Below are positions 24,297-32,483 of a DNA stretch of 36,248 nt, piece after piece. Each line of letters opens with the position of its first letter. Position 1 is the first letter of the stretch. The notes under the pieces were generated by a model. That model was not told the DNA's origin. It did no database searches and was given only the letters and a program-made list of their open reading frames with translations. Both the position numbers and the translations under genes were made by a program. The stretch comes from an uncultured Bdellovibrionales bacterium (GTDB lineage Bacteria > Bdellovibrionota > FAC87 > UBA2466), in assembly GCA_937903155.1 (NCBI GenBank), contig CALCZU010000124.1, positions 1 to 36,248 of the forward strand. Reading direction: 5' to 3'.

Positions 24297-25044
24297 CGAT
24301 TGGGGTTTTCGGTTCGCTGACGATTTGAATGAGACCTAAAGCCGCAAGCCCTTTACAGACGTAATAACCCAAATCGATTTCACCTTTTGTCGCGGCAAAT
24401 GTCGCCGATTGCGGCTTCTCGTGGTGATTGTTTTGGTAGCCTTCGCCTAAAACTAAAAGCGCAACGAGGGTATTATTTTTCGAGTTGTCTGGACTCTCAA
24501 AGTTTCGGTAACCATAGAAATGTCCGATTGAATTGACGAGCCAACCTTGAAGCGGATGACTCATCATTCCGACGAAGTAACAAGCGCCGATTCCGAATCC
24601 AAAAAAATATCCGAGGGCTCCCGCAATCAGCCCGTGAAGGACGTAGGGCGCAAGAAAGAGATTATTCCGCGTGTTCCAGTTCACTGGAAAATCAAGATCC
24701 GGAACGACAGAAGTATATTTTTCTTCGCCTTTCATTAATCCGAACATCGCGGCTTCGAATGCGATCTTCTGCGCCCACAAAACTCCGAAAACTCCCACGT
24801 TCACAGGGCTGTGCGGATCTTTCTCCGTGTCGGAGTAAAGGTGATGCATTCGATGCATACAGCACCAGGGTTTCGGGTCGAGTCCCGTCATCCAAACACC
24901 GGTGGCTAGAACAAATTTTTTCATCAAGGGATGGAAAGTGATAGCGCCGTGAGTAAGCCCACGATGATAGAACACACTCATGTAACTGATATTGATGAGG
25001 TAGGCAAAAACCAGAGTTAAGGTACAGACGATGACGTAAAGCAT
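24265..25044 (-). CDS. Membrane fatty acid desaturase (acyl-CoA delta-9 type)
   Basis: A 259-residue integral-membrane desaturase. The ATG at 25044 is preceded by GAAGGGA at five bases; the frame's earlier TTG (25059) lies within that site. The three histidine boxes of the diiron centre are visible: HRGLTH near residue 28, HRMHH near 64, and EGYQNNHH near 200. Hydrophobic pairs around them fit four membrane helices. It inserts a double bond in an acyl chain with O2 and an electron donor, tuning membrane fluidity, which implies oxygen availability. The electron donor is not encoded nearby. The 3' end overlaps the converging membrane protein gene by 32 bases. Confidence 0.93.
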   Translation of the reverse strand: MLYVIVCTLTLVFAYLINISYMSVFYHRGLTHGAITFHPLMKKFVLATGVWMTGLDPKPWCCMHRMHHLYSDTEKDPHSPVNVGVFGVLWAQKIAFEAAMFGLMKGEEKYTSVVPDLDFPVNWNTRNNLFLAPYVLHGLIAGALGYFFGFGIGACYFVGMMSHPLQGWLVNSIGHFYGYRNFESPDNSKNNTLVALLVLGEGYQNNHHEKPQSATFAATKGEIDLGYYVCKGLAALGLIQIVSEPKTPIAISSLPSLNQ

Positions 25045-25286
25045 AGGATCCCTTCTCAAATTTACTTTAGAGCAATAGAAAAGCGGGGACCTCGCTCTAC
25101 CAAGGTCAAATTCTCAATCGATATTCGAAAAAAGATGGAAGCAAATATGACGTAATGTAAATAAAGTGACTCTCTAGTTGTACCAGAGTCGCCAGATGAT
25201 CGCACTTAAAATCGGCGTGACATGAAAGCAAAAGTTCTCCATCAATTAACGCTACGAGCATTTTGAGAAACGTGCCGAGAGAAAAT

Positions 25287-25637
25287 TTAGCGACAGTAAC
25301 TCGAATTGTGCAAGAGCACGCCTTGGCAGTTCGTACTCTGACAATAGGAATAATTATTCCAGATAAGTGCTCGGCAATCGCTCGTCTGACATCGATTCGC
25401 AGTTCTTAAGACGATTGCGCGGCAATCTTCACTCTGACAACGGTTAAAGCTATTGGTGAGATAAGCTTTACAATCATTCGAACGACAAATTCCGGGATTT
25501 CGCATTATAATCGCTCGACAATCCCACTCGGTCTGAAGCACCGGACTTTGGATGGTATCTTCCTCCAGATCGAACTCTTCGATGTCGGCTTTGAGAATGG
25601 GTGCTAGGAAAAGCAGAGACAGTAAAAGATATTTCAT
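25287..25637 (-). CDS. Small exported protein with five 16-residue two-cysteine repeats
   Basis: A 116-residue protein with a clean signal peptide (MKYLLLSLLFLAPILKA), an acidic linker (DIEEFDLEEDT), then five tandem repeats from about residue 39. The units read DCRAIIMRNPGICRSN, DCKAYLTNSFNRCQSE, DCRAIVLRTANRCQTS, DCRALIWNNYSYCQST and NCQGVLLHNSSYCR. Each has Cys at positions 2 and 13, giving ten cysteines, all probably in disulfides outside the cytoplasm. I do not recognise the repeat in a named family. The ATG has GGGGG seven bases upstream. The gene stands alone. Confidence 0.8.
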   Translation of the reverse strand: MKYLLLSLLFLAPILKADIEEFDLEEDTIQSPVLQTEWDCRAIIMRNPGICRSNDCKAYLTNSFNRCQSEDCRAIVLRTANRCQTSDCRALIWNNYSYCQSTNCQGVLLHNSSYCR

Positions 25638-25723
25638 AAAACCCCCGTGTGCTTACTAATTTACACGCAAAACAAGACGAAGTCCTTCGAATAAAAAATC
25701 TGCAGATGGGGCTGCTTTCCTGT

Positions 25724-25785
25724 GGCAGATGGCAGTTCGCGGCATGGCGGCAGTCGGGCAACGCGGACCGCGGTTACAGCGGGCT
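25724..25785. repeat. Degenerate heptamer (GCGGNNN-type) repeat, left copy
   Basis: The stretch runs in steps of about seven bases with recurring GCGG or GCAG cores (GGCAGAT GGCAGTT CGCGGCA and onward). It replaces the expected N-terminal coding part of the S23 protein and resembles the longer array at 26002-26094. Confidence 0.5.
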
Positions 25786-25989
25786 TCTTCTAGTGTCGCT
25801 TTGAACTTAGCTGAGGGATCGGCCAAGCCTAGCGCAAAGGAACGAGCACGATTCTACAGGATTTCGCTAGGAAGTTTTAGAGAGTCGATGGCGGTCTTGG
25901 AACTTCTAAATATCCAAAACGCAGAGTTAAATGAGTTATCAGACAAACTCGCACGGCATCTCTGCAACCTTTGCAAAGCCCTCGAGTGA
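25729..25989 (+). pseudogene. Four-helix-bundle (S23) protein remnant lacking helix 1
   Basis: The 86-residue frame matches the S23/four-helix-bundle family from about residue 17 on: RASSSVALNLAEGSAKPS, then FYRISLGSFRESMAVLELL, then a closing helix. Intact members are about 115-125 residues and begin with a helix of the type 'fk.yqlAlelykei' before RASSS. Here that part is absent and the first 16 residues are encoded by heptamer-repeat DNA. The family was first seen in insertions within 23S rRNA genes, but many copies lie elsewhere and their function is unknown. No rRNA is near this copy. I read it as a truncated remnant, though a short functional protein cannot be excluded. Confidence 0.6.
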
Positions 25990-26001
25990 GAGGGGTTTCT
26001 C

Positions 26002-26094
26002 CGCAGATCGCGGTTGGCGGATAGCGGATCGCGGTTTTCGGAGCGGCATAGCGGCAGGCAGGCATTGCGGACGGCGGCTGCGGCATGCGGGCGG
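26002..26094. repeat. Degenerate heptamer repeat array (GCGGNNN), right copy
   Basis: About 13 consecutive steps of seven bases, starting TCGCGGT TGGCGGA TAGCGGA TCGCGGT, with drift toward the right end. It begins just after the S23 remnant. It is a variable simple repeat, not a CRISPR: there are no unique spacers. Confidence 0.7.
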
Positions 26095-26308
26095 TCCCCT
26101 GAACCGAAAAGAATACAGACAAGTGTCCTGACTTTTTTTGTCTCACTGAACCCTAAACACTTTCTCTTTGAGCAATCACAGCTCAATAAAAGGTTGGCAT
26201 ATGCATTGCTCTCTTAACGCTCGAAGTGGGCCACCGCTCCTGTTGGAAAGCTGGCCTTAGTGAAATTAAAGTGGCCATTCACTAAGGAAATGTTTGTTGA
26301 GGTTGAAG
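26095..26308 (+). promoter_or_regulatory. Structured leader of the Gly/Cys-rich protein gene
   Basis: Hairpins are TTGAGC/GCTCAA (26168-26186), and a perfect 10-bp inverted repeat CCTTAGTGAA (26255-26264) with TTCACTAAGG (26278-26287). An alternative stem TGGCC (26252-26256)/GGCCA (26273-26277) would exclude the 10-bp one. A 12-codon frame (26290-26325, MFVEVEDETYF) begins right after AAGG of the second arm and overlaps the start of the gene in another frame. Confidence 0.4.
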
Positions 26309-26794
26309 ATGAAACGTATTTCTAAGTTTTTATTTATTTTTGCTCTGACTCTAGGTTTTTCACCTAAGGTTCATGCCTTTGTCATGGGAGTCGCTCCTCA
26401 AGCAATTCCGGTCCAAGCTCAAGGCGGATTTGTCGGAGGCGGAATGGCCTTCGGTGGATACGGATACGGCTACCAGCCGATGCCGATTGTGAATCGCTGT
26501 ACGACTTGCGCAGTACCTCTCCCACAACCGGTTCCAATGCATGGATATGCCATCGGTGGCGGATTTGCGGGCGGCGGATATTACCAACCTCGTTATATCA
26601 ACAGCGGATGCCGCGGATGTGGCAGCTGTGGTAGAAGTTGCGGTGGAGTTGGCGTCAGCCGTTGCAGTCACAGACACCGTTGCTCCCGATCACAAGGATT
26701 CCGTCGTCCCTTCTCACTTTCTCTGTCTGTTGGATTCAGCAGCGGTCACGGTGGTGGTGGATTTGCCTTCGGACTTGGATTTAGCAGCTTCTAA
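26309..26794 (+). CDS. Secreted Gly- and Cys-rich protein, unknown function
   Basis: From ATG 26309 the protein has 161 residues and starts with a signal peptide (MKRISKFLFIFALTLGFSPKVHA). The mature part is rich in Gly, Tyr and Phe (GGFVGGGMAFGGYGYGYQ), then carries a Cys cluster (CTTCAVP, CRGCGSCGRSCGG, SRCSHRHRCSR) and a Gly/Phe/Ser C-terminus (GFAFGLGFSSF). This composition is typical of structural or surface-coating proteins and of metal-binding clusters; no family is recognised. The TTG at 26294 in frame is less likely. A structured leader precedes it and a strong terminator follows, so it is probably a single-gene transcript. Confidence 0.75.
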   Translation: MKRISKFLFIFALTLGFSPKVHAFVMGVAPQAIPVQAQGGFVGGGMAFGGYGYGYQPMPIVNRCTTCAVPLPQPVPMHGYAIGGGFAGGGYYQPRYINSGCRGCGSCGRSCGGVGVSRCSHRHRCSRSQGFRRPFSLSLSVGFSSGHGGGGFAFGLGFSSF

Positions 26795-26822
26795 GAATTT
26801 AAAGCTTCTAAAAATATTTTGA

Positions 26823-26858
26823 AAAAGGGTTGGTTTAAAACCAACCCTTTTGTCTTTT
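26823..26858 (+). terminator. Rho-independent terminator after the Gly/Cys-rich gene
   Basis: AAAAGGGTTGG (26823-26833) pairs perfectly with CCAACCCTTTT (26841-26851) around a short AT loop, followed by GTCTTTT. It separates this gene from prfB. Confidence 0.85.
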
Positions 26859-26909
26859 GAGGCTTTCTTTGCTAGAACTCCTTATTCGAAAAAAGAGGAG
26901 TATTTGCAG

Positions 26910-28026
26910 ATGGAAATTCTATCGTCAGAACAGTTGAAGCGGGTTTTAAAAGACCTTCAATCTCGTTATGAAGTGATTCGGGGGAGGCTTTGACCCCGAT
27001 AGAAAATCTGCTCGCCTCAACGAAATCTCAGAAATGGAAGTCCAAGAAAATTTTTGGACCGATGCTAAAAAAGCCCGCGTTCTCTTAAAAGAGAAAAATA
27101 CTTTAAGCTCGATTACCGAAAAAGTGACTCGAACCGACGGCCTTCTCGCCGATTGCGGAGCGTTTTTAGAAATCCTTGAAGAAGATAAAAGCGAAGCCAC
27201 CTTAAGCGAAGCGAATCAAGAATTTGAGAAGTTAAAAGAACAGGTCCGATCGATGGAGTTGACCGAGATGCTTTCGGGTCCCAATGATGGATCGAATGCC
27301 ATTTTAAATATCAATGCCGGCGCTGGGGGGACGGAAGCCCAAGATTGGGGAGAAATTCTTTTAAGAATGTATATTCGCTACTGCGAGGCCCAAGGATTTA
27401 AAACGAATATTTTAGACACTCAATGGGGTGAAGAGGCCGGAATCAAATCAGCGACGTTTACGATCGAAGGCCAAAATGCTTACGGTCTTTTGAAAGCTGA
27501 GATAGGCGTTCATCGACTGGTGAGAATTTCTCCTTTCGATTCGAATAAGCGTCGTCATACTTCTTTCTCATCCGTTTTTGTGTATCCCGATATCGAAGAA
27601 GAAATTGAAATCGAAGTTTTAGATAAAGATCTCAGAGTCGATACGTTTCGAGCGGGCGGGAAGGGCGGACAAAATGTGAATAAAGTCGAATCTGCCGTGC
27701 GATTGACTCATATTCCGTCCGGGATTGTTGTTGCCTGTCAAAATGAACGTTCGCAAATTCAAAACCGAGCCCTCGCGATGAAAGTTTTGAAAGCAAAACT
27801 TTATGAACGCGAAGTGCAAGCCAGACAAAAAGAAAAACAGGCGCTTGAAGATACGAAGATGGATATTGCGTGGGGAAGTCAGATCCGTTCGTACGTCTTG
27901 GCTCCCTATCGCTTAGTAAAAGATCATCGCACGGACTACGAGTCAGGTGATCCGGACTCTGTTTTAGATGGAAAAATTCAACCGTTTATCGAGAAGTTCT
28001 TACTCTCTCAAGGAGAAAAAGCATGA
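26910..28026 (+). CDS. prfB: Peptide chain release factor 2, with programmed +1 frameshift
   Basis: The gene is read in two frames. ATG 26910 (AGAGGAG nine bases upstream) starts 27 codons ending at TGA 26991-26993. After a +1 shift, reading resumes at GAC 26992 and runs to 28026, giving 371 residues, the normal RF2 length. The second frame has the RISPFDSN (SPF) stop-recognition motif and GGKGGQNVNK with the catalytic GGQ. RF2 releases peptides at UGA and UAA. The in-frame UGA makes its own synthesis depend on RF2 level, a known autoregulation. An annotation starting at the internal ATG 27034 would miss the first 41 residues. Its end overlaps surE by four bases. Confidence 0.97.
26981..26994 (+). 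promoter_or_regulatory. RF2 programmed frameshift site
   Basis: GGGGAGG lies just before CTT TGA C. The G-run (26980-26984) is three bases (AGG) upstream of CTT, the same spacing as in E. coli prfB, where an internal Shine-Dalgarno, slippery CUU and UGAC context cause the +1 shift. Confidence 0.95.
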
Positions 28027-28799
28027 AAATTTTAGTGAGCAATGATGATGGAATCGAAAGTCCGGGAATTCATCTTCTCGCCGATGCCTTAGGCGAAATC
28101 GGAGACGTCACAGTCGTTGCTCCTCATCGCGAGCGAAGCACTTCGGGACACAGTTTGACGCTTCACAAACCGGTTCGACTTTTAAAACATAGTGAAAATC
28201 GATATGCCGCAACGGGCACTCCTGCTGACTGTATTTATCTCGCGGTCCATGAAGTTTTAAAATGTAAACCCGATGTGATTGTCTCTGGAATCAACGCGGG
28301 AGCGAATCTTGGAACCGATATTCACTATTCGGGAACGGTTGCCGCGGCTCGAGAAGCAGCGCTTATGAATATTCGAAGCTATGCCGTAAGCCTCGTCGAA
28401 TTAAAACGCTCGATGGCCGAAGAACGCGCGCCCTTTCGTTATGAACTCGCGGCGGGAATTGCTTTAAAAGTTGTCAAAGAAACTTTGGGCATTCAATTTC
28501 CCAATCACACACTTTTAAATATCAACGTTCCCAATCTGGAATCCGAAGAAATCAAAGGGATTAAAATCGCGCGCCAAGGATTTCGCTATTACGAGCAAGA
28601 AGTCGTGAAAAGAACCGACCCCAGAGGGAAAGAATATTACTGGATTGGCGGTCCTTATAAAGGTTTCGAAAAGGGCGATGAAACCGATTGTCACGCCGTC
28701 GAAGAACGCTGGGTTTCGGTTGCACCGCTTACGATCGATTGCACTCACGAAAAATTCTATCAAAAACTTAAAGAATCTCTGCCATTTCTGTCTTATTGA
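28023..28799 (+). CDS. surE: 5'/3'-nucleotidase SurE
   Basis: A 258-residue protein with the SurE marks: N-terminal SNDDGIESPG with the metal-binding Asp pair, APHRERSTSGHSLTL near residue 37, ATGTPADC near 65, and VSGINAGANLGTDIHYSGTV near 85. It is a divalent-metal nucleoside monophosphatase/exopolyphosphatase linked to stress survival, often found next to pcm and nlpD. AAGGAG lies just upstream and the start overlaps the prfB stop (ATGA). The following NlpD-like gene keeps the well-known surE-nlpD order, here without pcm and rpoS. Confidence 0.97.
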   Translation: MKILVSNDDGIESPGIHLLADALGEIGDVTVVAPHRERSTSGHSLTLHKPVRLLKHSENRYAATGTPADCIYLAVHEVLKCKPDVIVSGINAGANLGTDIHYSGTVAAAREAALMNIRSYAVSLVELKRSMAEERAPFRYELAAGIALKVVKETLGIQFPNHTLLNINVPNLESEEIKGIKIARQGFRYYEQEVVKRTDPRGKEYYWIGGPYKGFEKGDETDCHAVEERWVSVAPLTIDCTHEKFYQKLKESLPFLSY

Positions 28800-28867
28800 C
28801 ACGTCTCGCCTGCAACCTTGTTTTTTTGACGAAATCTTCCGATAATGAGGTGAGGCCACAAGACAAA

Positions 28868-29647
28868 ATGTGTCGATTAAAACATATTTTCGCGATGATT
28901 CTTATCGTCGGATGTTCAGGAATTCAGCCGCGCTATCATACGGTGCGTTCTGGCGATTCTCTTGAATCGATCGCGCGGCACTATTCCTTGTCGCCTGAAG
29001 ATCTCAAAGACAAAAATTCGAAGGTTTCGTTAAACAAACTAAAAACCGGCCAGAAAATTTATATTCCTTTTGAAAGAAGTCCGGCTTGGAACGAAGTCGA
29101 TGAAGTGATCGAAAATGGTGAAAGAGAAGAAAAGTCCGGAGCAGCTCCGGTTCCTTCGCGAACGTACAGTCCTGACGATGTGTCGTCAGTTCTTCCCAGT
29201 CGCAAAGAGAAACGGGCGAAAAATCCGTTAGGCTTTTCGAAATTTCAGTGGCCTGTCTCGGGAAATATCAGTTCGCATTTTGGGCACCGTAAAGGAAGTC
29301 CTCACGAAGGGATTGATATCGCCGCAATGAAAGGCACTCCCGTCAAAGCCGCGCGCTCGGGGCATGTGATTTACAGCGGAAACGGAATTTCGGGTTACGG
29401 AAATCTAATCGTCGTTCGTCATACCGATACGTTTGCGACGGTCTACGCGCATCTTTCAAAGCTCAATGTGAAAAAAGGGCAGTTCGTCGTAAAAAGCCAG
29501 TTGATTGGCAAGGTCGGCAGTACAGGCCACTCTTCAGGGCCCCATTTGCATTTTGAAATCCGCGAAGGACGGCTTCCCGTCGATCCTTTAAGTTTCCTTC
29601 CAGGTCAGTACGCCTACAATCAGACAAAATCTAGAACATTGCGTTAA
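28868..29647 (+). CDS. NlpD-like LysM/M23 lipoprotein
   Basis: From ATG 28868 (preceded by GAGGTGAGG) the protein has 259 residues and starts with lipoprotein signal MCRLKHIFAMILIVGC, lipobox IVGC with Cys 16. The frame's TTG at 28796 adds an unlikely tail. A LysM domain follows (YHTVRSGDSLESIARHY to GQKIYIP, about 22-68), then a charged linker, then an M23 domain from about 150 to 250. This keeps HEGID and HLHFE, whose His/Asp residues bind zinc, so it may be an active endopeptidase. E. coli NlpD has lost these residues and instead activates amidase AmiC in cell separation. Envelope location: outer-membrane anchored, periplasmic. It is transcribed with surE. Confidence 0.92.
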   Translation: MCRLKHIFAMILIVGCSGIQPRYHTVRSGDSLESIARHYSLSPEDLKDKNSKVSLNKLKTGQKIYIPFERSPAWNEVDEVIENGEREEKSGAAPVPSRTYSPDDVSSVLPSRKEKRAKNPLGFSKFQWPVSGNISSHFGHRKGSPHEGIDIAAMKGTPVKAARSGHVIYSGNGISGYGNLIVVRHTDTFATVYAHLSKLNVKKGQFVVKSQLIGKVGSTGHSSGPHLHFEIREGRLPVDPLSFLPGQYAYNQTKSRTLR

Positions 29648-29665
29648 ATATTTCTCATCCTTCTT

Positions 29666-29695
29666 TTGACAGGTCGCAGTGATCCCTGCGAAAAT
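29666..29695 (+). promoter_or_regulatory. Candidate sigma70-type promoter of the second nuo operon
   Basis: A consensus TTGACA (29666-29671) and GAAAAT (29690-29695) are 18 bases apart, with transcription expected near 29702 and nuoB ATG at 29729. The spacer contains the short inverted repeat CGCAG (29675-29679)/CTGCG (29686-29690), a possible operator. Confidence 0.6.
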
Positions 29696-29728
29696 AGCTA
29701 AAAATTTGAAGAGATTAGGGACGCTTCT

Positions 29729-30274
29729 ATGAGTCTGCCAAACAAATCGAATGAGAAATCAAATCTCTTGATCACCGCTGATCAGGAAGTGGAAACTTCG
29801 GCCTTTACGACTAAACTTGAAGACTTCGTGAATTGGTCTCGTAAAAATTCTCTCTGGCCTTTGCCGTTTGGAACGGCTTGCTGCGCGATCGAGTATATGG
29901 GAGTTGTGGGATCGCACTACGATGTTTCTCGCTTTGGCGCCGAAGTCGTTCGTTTCAGTCCTCGACAATCCGACTGTATGCTCGTTCTGGGAACCGTCGT
30001 TGAAAAGATGGGGCCTGTCCTCAAACAAGTTTATGACCAGATGCTCGAACCCAAGTGGGTCATCGCCGTGGGAGTTTGCGCTTCGTCCGGCGGCTTTTAC
30101 CGTGCATATCACGTCATGCAAGGGATCGATGAAATTATCCCAGTCGATGTGTATGTTCCCGGTTGTCCACCGACGCCTGAAGGGATCATCTACGGAATGA
30201 TGAAACTCCAAGAAAAGATTAAGAAGGGAGGAATTGTCCGTGCAAGAGACCGCCACAAAGTTACTGGAAAGTAA
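29729..30274 (+). CDS. nuoB: NADH-quinone oxidoreductase subunit B (set 2)
   Basis: A 181-residue subunit with all N2 cluster ligands: the Cys pair of TACCAIEYM, the Cys in AVGVCASSGG and the Cys in VPGCPPTPE. The CASSGG loop differs from the SCANKGG of the first NuoB in the window. The conserved FSPRQSDCML and MLEPKWVIAVG blocks are also present. The N-terminal 40 residues are variable (NKSNEKSNLLITADQEVETS). AGGGA lies eight bases before the ATG. It is the first gene of a seven-gene operon and overlaps nuoC by 35 bases. No nuoA precedes it. Confidence 0.96.
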   Translation: MSLPNKSNEKSNLLITADQEVETSAFTTKLEDFVNWSRKNSLWPLPFGTACCAIEYMGVVGSHYDVSRFGAEVVRFSPRQSDCMLVLGTVVEKMGPVLKQVYDQMLEPKWVIAVGVCASSGGFYRAYHVMQGIDEIIPVDVYVPGCPPTPEGIIYGMMKLQEKIKKGGIVRARDRHKVTGK

Positions 30275-30764
30275 ATTCCCAGTTCTTCTCGAAAAATTTA
30301 AAGACAGTATTTTGGATGCCACCGATTTTAGGGGCAATTTCACATTGGTAATTGAGCCTTCGAAGATCCGAGACATGGTTCGATTTTTAAAAGAAGACTC
30401 GCTCTTTCGAATGGATATGCTGATGGATCTTTTCGGCATGGATTACGATCTCTTCGAGCCACCGATGCCCGAAAGATTTTGCGTCGTCTACCAACTCGTT
30501 TCGCTTTTCCAAAAGCAGCGGATTTTTTTAAAGGTGTATTTAAAAGAAGACGCCCCCAAAGTCGATTCGATTCATGATTTGTATGCGGCGGCGAATTGGT
30601 TTGAGAGAGAAGCGTGGGACTTATTCGGGATTGTGTTTGAAGGTCATCCCCATTTAAAGCGCATCCTCTGCCACAACGAATTTGTCGGTCATCCTTTAAG
30701 AAAAGATTATCAGTCCGATAAATACCAACCCTTACGAACTGCGATTACAGCCAAAGAATTTTAA
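30240..30764 (+). CDS. nuoC: NADH-quinone oxidoreductase subunit C (set 2)
   Basis: The GTG at 30240 is chosen because GGGAGG (30226-30231) lies eight bases before it; a TTG at 30234 is only two bases from that site. The 174-residue product has the family block NWFEREAWDLFGIVFEGHPH, then LKRIL and GHPLRKDY (about residues 118-158). It shares only the signature with set 1 NuoC, the N-terminal half being quite different. It is a cofactor-free scaffold of the peripheral arm. It overlaps nuoB and is followed after one base by nuoD. Confidence 0.93.
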   Translation: MQETATKLLESKFPVLLEKFKDSILDATDFRGNFTLVIEPSKIRDMVRFLKEDSLFRMDMLMDLFGMDYDLFEPPMPERFCVVYQLVSLFQKQRIFLKVYLKEDAPKVDSIHDLYAAANWFEREAWDLFGIVFEGHPHLKRILCHNEFVGHPLRKDYQSDKYQPLRTAITAKEF

Positions 30765-30765
30765 G

Positions 30766-31980
30766 ATGAATATCGAATCAGAAATTAAGCAAAGTCCGAA
30801 TCCTCCGGTGACCAAAGATCCGCTTCTGCGTTTGAATTTAGGCCCCTCTCATCCCGCAACTCACGGAACGTTAAGAATTCTTGTGGGACTCGAAGGCGAA
30901 AATATTCGCGAGATGCAGCTTGAAATCGGCTACCTGCACCGTTGTTTTGAAAAAATGGCGGAGACCCATACTTGGAATCAGGTCATTCCATTTACCGATC
31001 GCCTCAATTACTGCAGCGCCATGATGAATAACGTGGGTTATGTGAAAGCGGTGGAAGAACTTTTAGGAATTGAAGTTCCCAAACGCAATCAACGGATTCG
31101 ACTCATTCTTTGTGAACTTTCACGCATTGCGGATCACCTTGTTTGTATTGGTACGAACGCTGTCGACGTGGGTGCGCTGACTTGTTTTTGGTATTTCTTC
31201 AGAGAGCGCGAAAATATTTACGATCTGTTTGAAGCGGCTTGTGGCGCGCGTTTGACGACGAGTTACACCCGAGTGGGCGGTCTTTACAAAGATATCCCGG
31301 AAGGCTGGATCGATTGGGTTAAAAAGTTTGTTAAAAATCTTCCCCGGACTTTAGATGATGTCGAAGGGCTTTTGACGACGAACCGAATATGGATTGATCG
31401 CACACGTGGAGTCGCTCCCATCTCGAAGGAGCGAGCACTTGAATATGGATTTACGGGCCCTTGTTTAAGAGCTACCGGAATTCCCTACGATATTCGGAAA
31501 ACAAATCCCTATTATGACTACGACCAATTCAGTTGGAATGTGGTGACTGAAACCGCAGGCGACACTTACGCGAGATATCTTGTCCGATTGGGAGAGATGA
31601 GGGAAAGCATTAAGATTTTAGAACAAGCCTTAGAAGATGTCCCGGGTGGACCCGTCAATGTGCCCGATTGGACGATTACGATTCCGCCGAAAGATGCCGT
31701 CTATAACAGCATCGAAGGTTTGATGGCGCATTTTAAACATTTCATGCACGGCATTCGTCCTCCCAAGGGCGAACATTATTCGTTTACGGAAGCCGCGAAC
31801 GGCGAGCTCGGATTTTATATTGTGAGTGATAATCAAGGGCGGCCTTATCGGGTACGTGTCCGACCACCGTGTTTTGCGATTTATCAGGCGTTTCCTGAAA
31901 TGTGCAACGGACAAACGGTTTCGGATGCCGTCGCGGCGTTAGGGAGCTTGAATATCGTCGCAGGGGAGCTCGATAGATGA
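30766..31980 (+). CDS. nuoD: NADH-quinone oxidoreductase subunit D (set 2)
   Basis: A 404-residue quinone-site subunit with LGPSHPATHGTLR, LEIGYLHRCFEK, FTDRLNYCSAMMNN, ANGELGFYIVSD and the C-terminal RPPCF...VAGELDR. Nickel-binding CxxC pairs are absent, so hydrogenase is excluded. Compared with set 1 NuoD it has an insertion around residues 290-325 (IPPKDAVYNSIEGLMAHFKH), present in many bacterial NuoD proteins. It overlaps nuoE by four bases (ATGA). The two NuoD proteins are plainly homologous yet well diverged. Confidence 0.96.
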   Translation: MNIESEIKQSPNPPVTKDPLLRLNLGPSHPATHGTLRILVGLEGENIREMQLEIGYLHRCFEKMAETHTWNQVIPFTDRLNYCSAMMNNVGYVKAVEELLGIEVPKRNQRIRLILCELSRIADHLVCIGTNAVDVGALTCFWYFFRERENIYDLFEAACGARLTTSYTRVGGLYKDIPEGWIDWVKKFVKNLPRTLDDVEGLLTTNRIWIDRTRGVAPISKERALEYGFTGPCLRATGIPYDIRKTNPYYDYDQFSWNVVTETAGDTYARYLVRLGEMRESIKILEQALEDVPGGPVNVPDWTITIPPKDAVYNSIEGLMAHFKHFMHGIRPPKGEHYSFTEAANGELGFYIVSDNQGRPYRVRVRPPCFAIYQAFPEMCNGQTVSDAVAALGSLNIVAGELDR

Positions 31981-32483
31981 TTGCTTTTAGCCCAGAAAAC
32001 GAGAGCAAATTTCAAACGCTTTTAACAAAGTACGAAACAAAAAGATCCGTGCTGCTTCCAGCATTGCATTTAGCGCAAGAGCAATGGGGATTTATTTCGC
32101 CAGAGATTATGGTTTTTTTGGCGACGAAGTTAGATATTCCGCCCGCCCATGTTTATGAAGTCGTCGCCTTCTATACGATGTTTCGAAAAAAAGACATGGG
32201 GCAGTACTTCTTGCAAGTCTGCAATAACATCACGTGCACGATGATGGGCTCAGAAGAAATCATCGCGGCCGTGAGAGAAGAATTAGGAATTGGGTTAAAC
32301 GAAATGACCGAAGATAAAATGTTCAGTTTGGTCCCTGTGCAGTGTTTGGGATCTTGCGATACGGCGCCTGTGATTCAAGTGAATGAAGATTATTTTGAAA
32401 AGCTTTCACCCGAAACCGTAAAAAGTTTAATCCGAAAACTTCGAAGCGGAGAAAAAGTCGAGAGTCAGGAGGAACGATGCTAG
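31977..32483 (+). CDS. nuoE: NADH-quinone oxidoreductase subunit E (set 2)
   Basis: A 168-residue 24-kDa-type subunit with a thioredoxin-like [2Fe-2S] domain (cluster N1a). Ligands are visible as CNNITC near residue 82 and CLGSCDTAP near 123. The N-terminal helical bundle (LLPALHLAQEQWGFIS, AHVYEVVAFYTMF) is typical. Together with NuoF it forms the NADH dehydrogenase flavoprotein. There is no counterpart in the first nuo set. Its end overlaps nuoF by seven bases. Confidence 0.96.
   Translation: MIAFSPENESKFQTLLTKYETKRSVLLPALHLAQEQWGFISPEIMVFLATKLDIPPAHVYEVVAFYTMFRKKDMGQYFLQVCNNITCTMMGSEEIIAAVREELGIGLNEMTEDKMFSLVPVQCLGSCDTAPVIQVNEDYFEKLSPETVKSLIRKLRSGEKVESQEERC

Noticed and set aside
26002..26094. 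Possible CRISPR array
   Set aside because: The period is seven bases, there are no unique spacers of 25-40 bases and no cas genes.
29759..30439. A 226-codon open frame antisense to nuoB and nuoC of set 2
   Set aside because: The sense strand has unmistakable NuoB and NuoC motifs, and the antisense translation is basic and low in structure.
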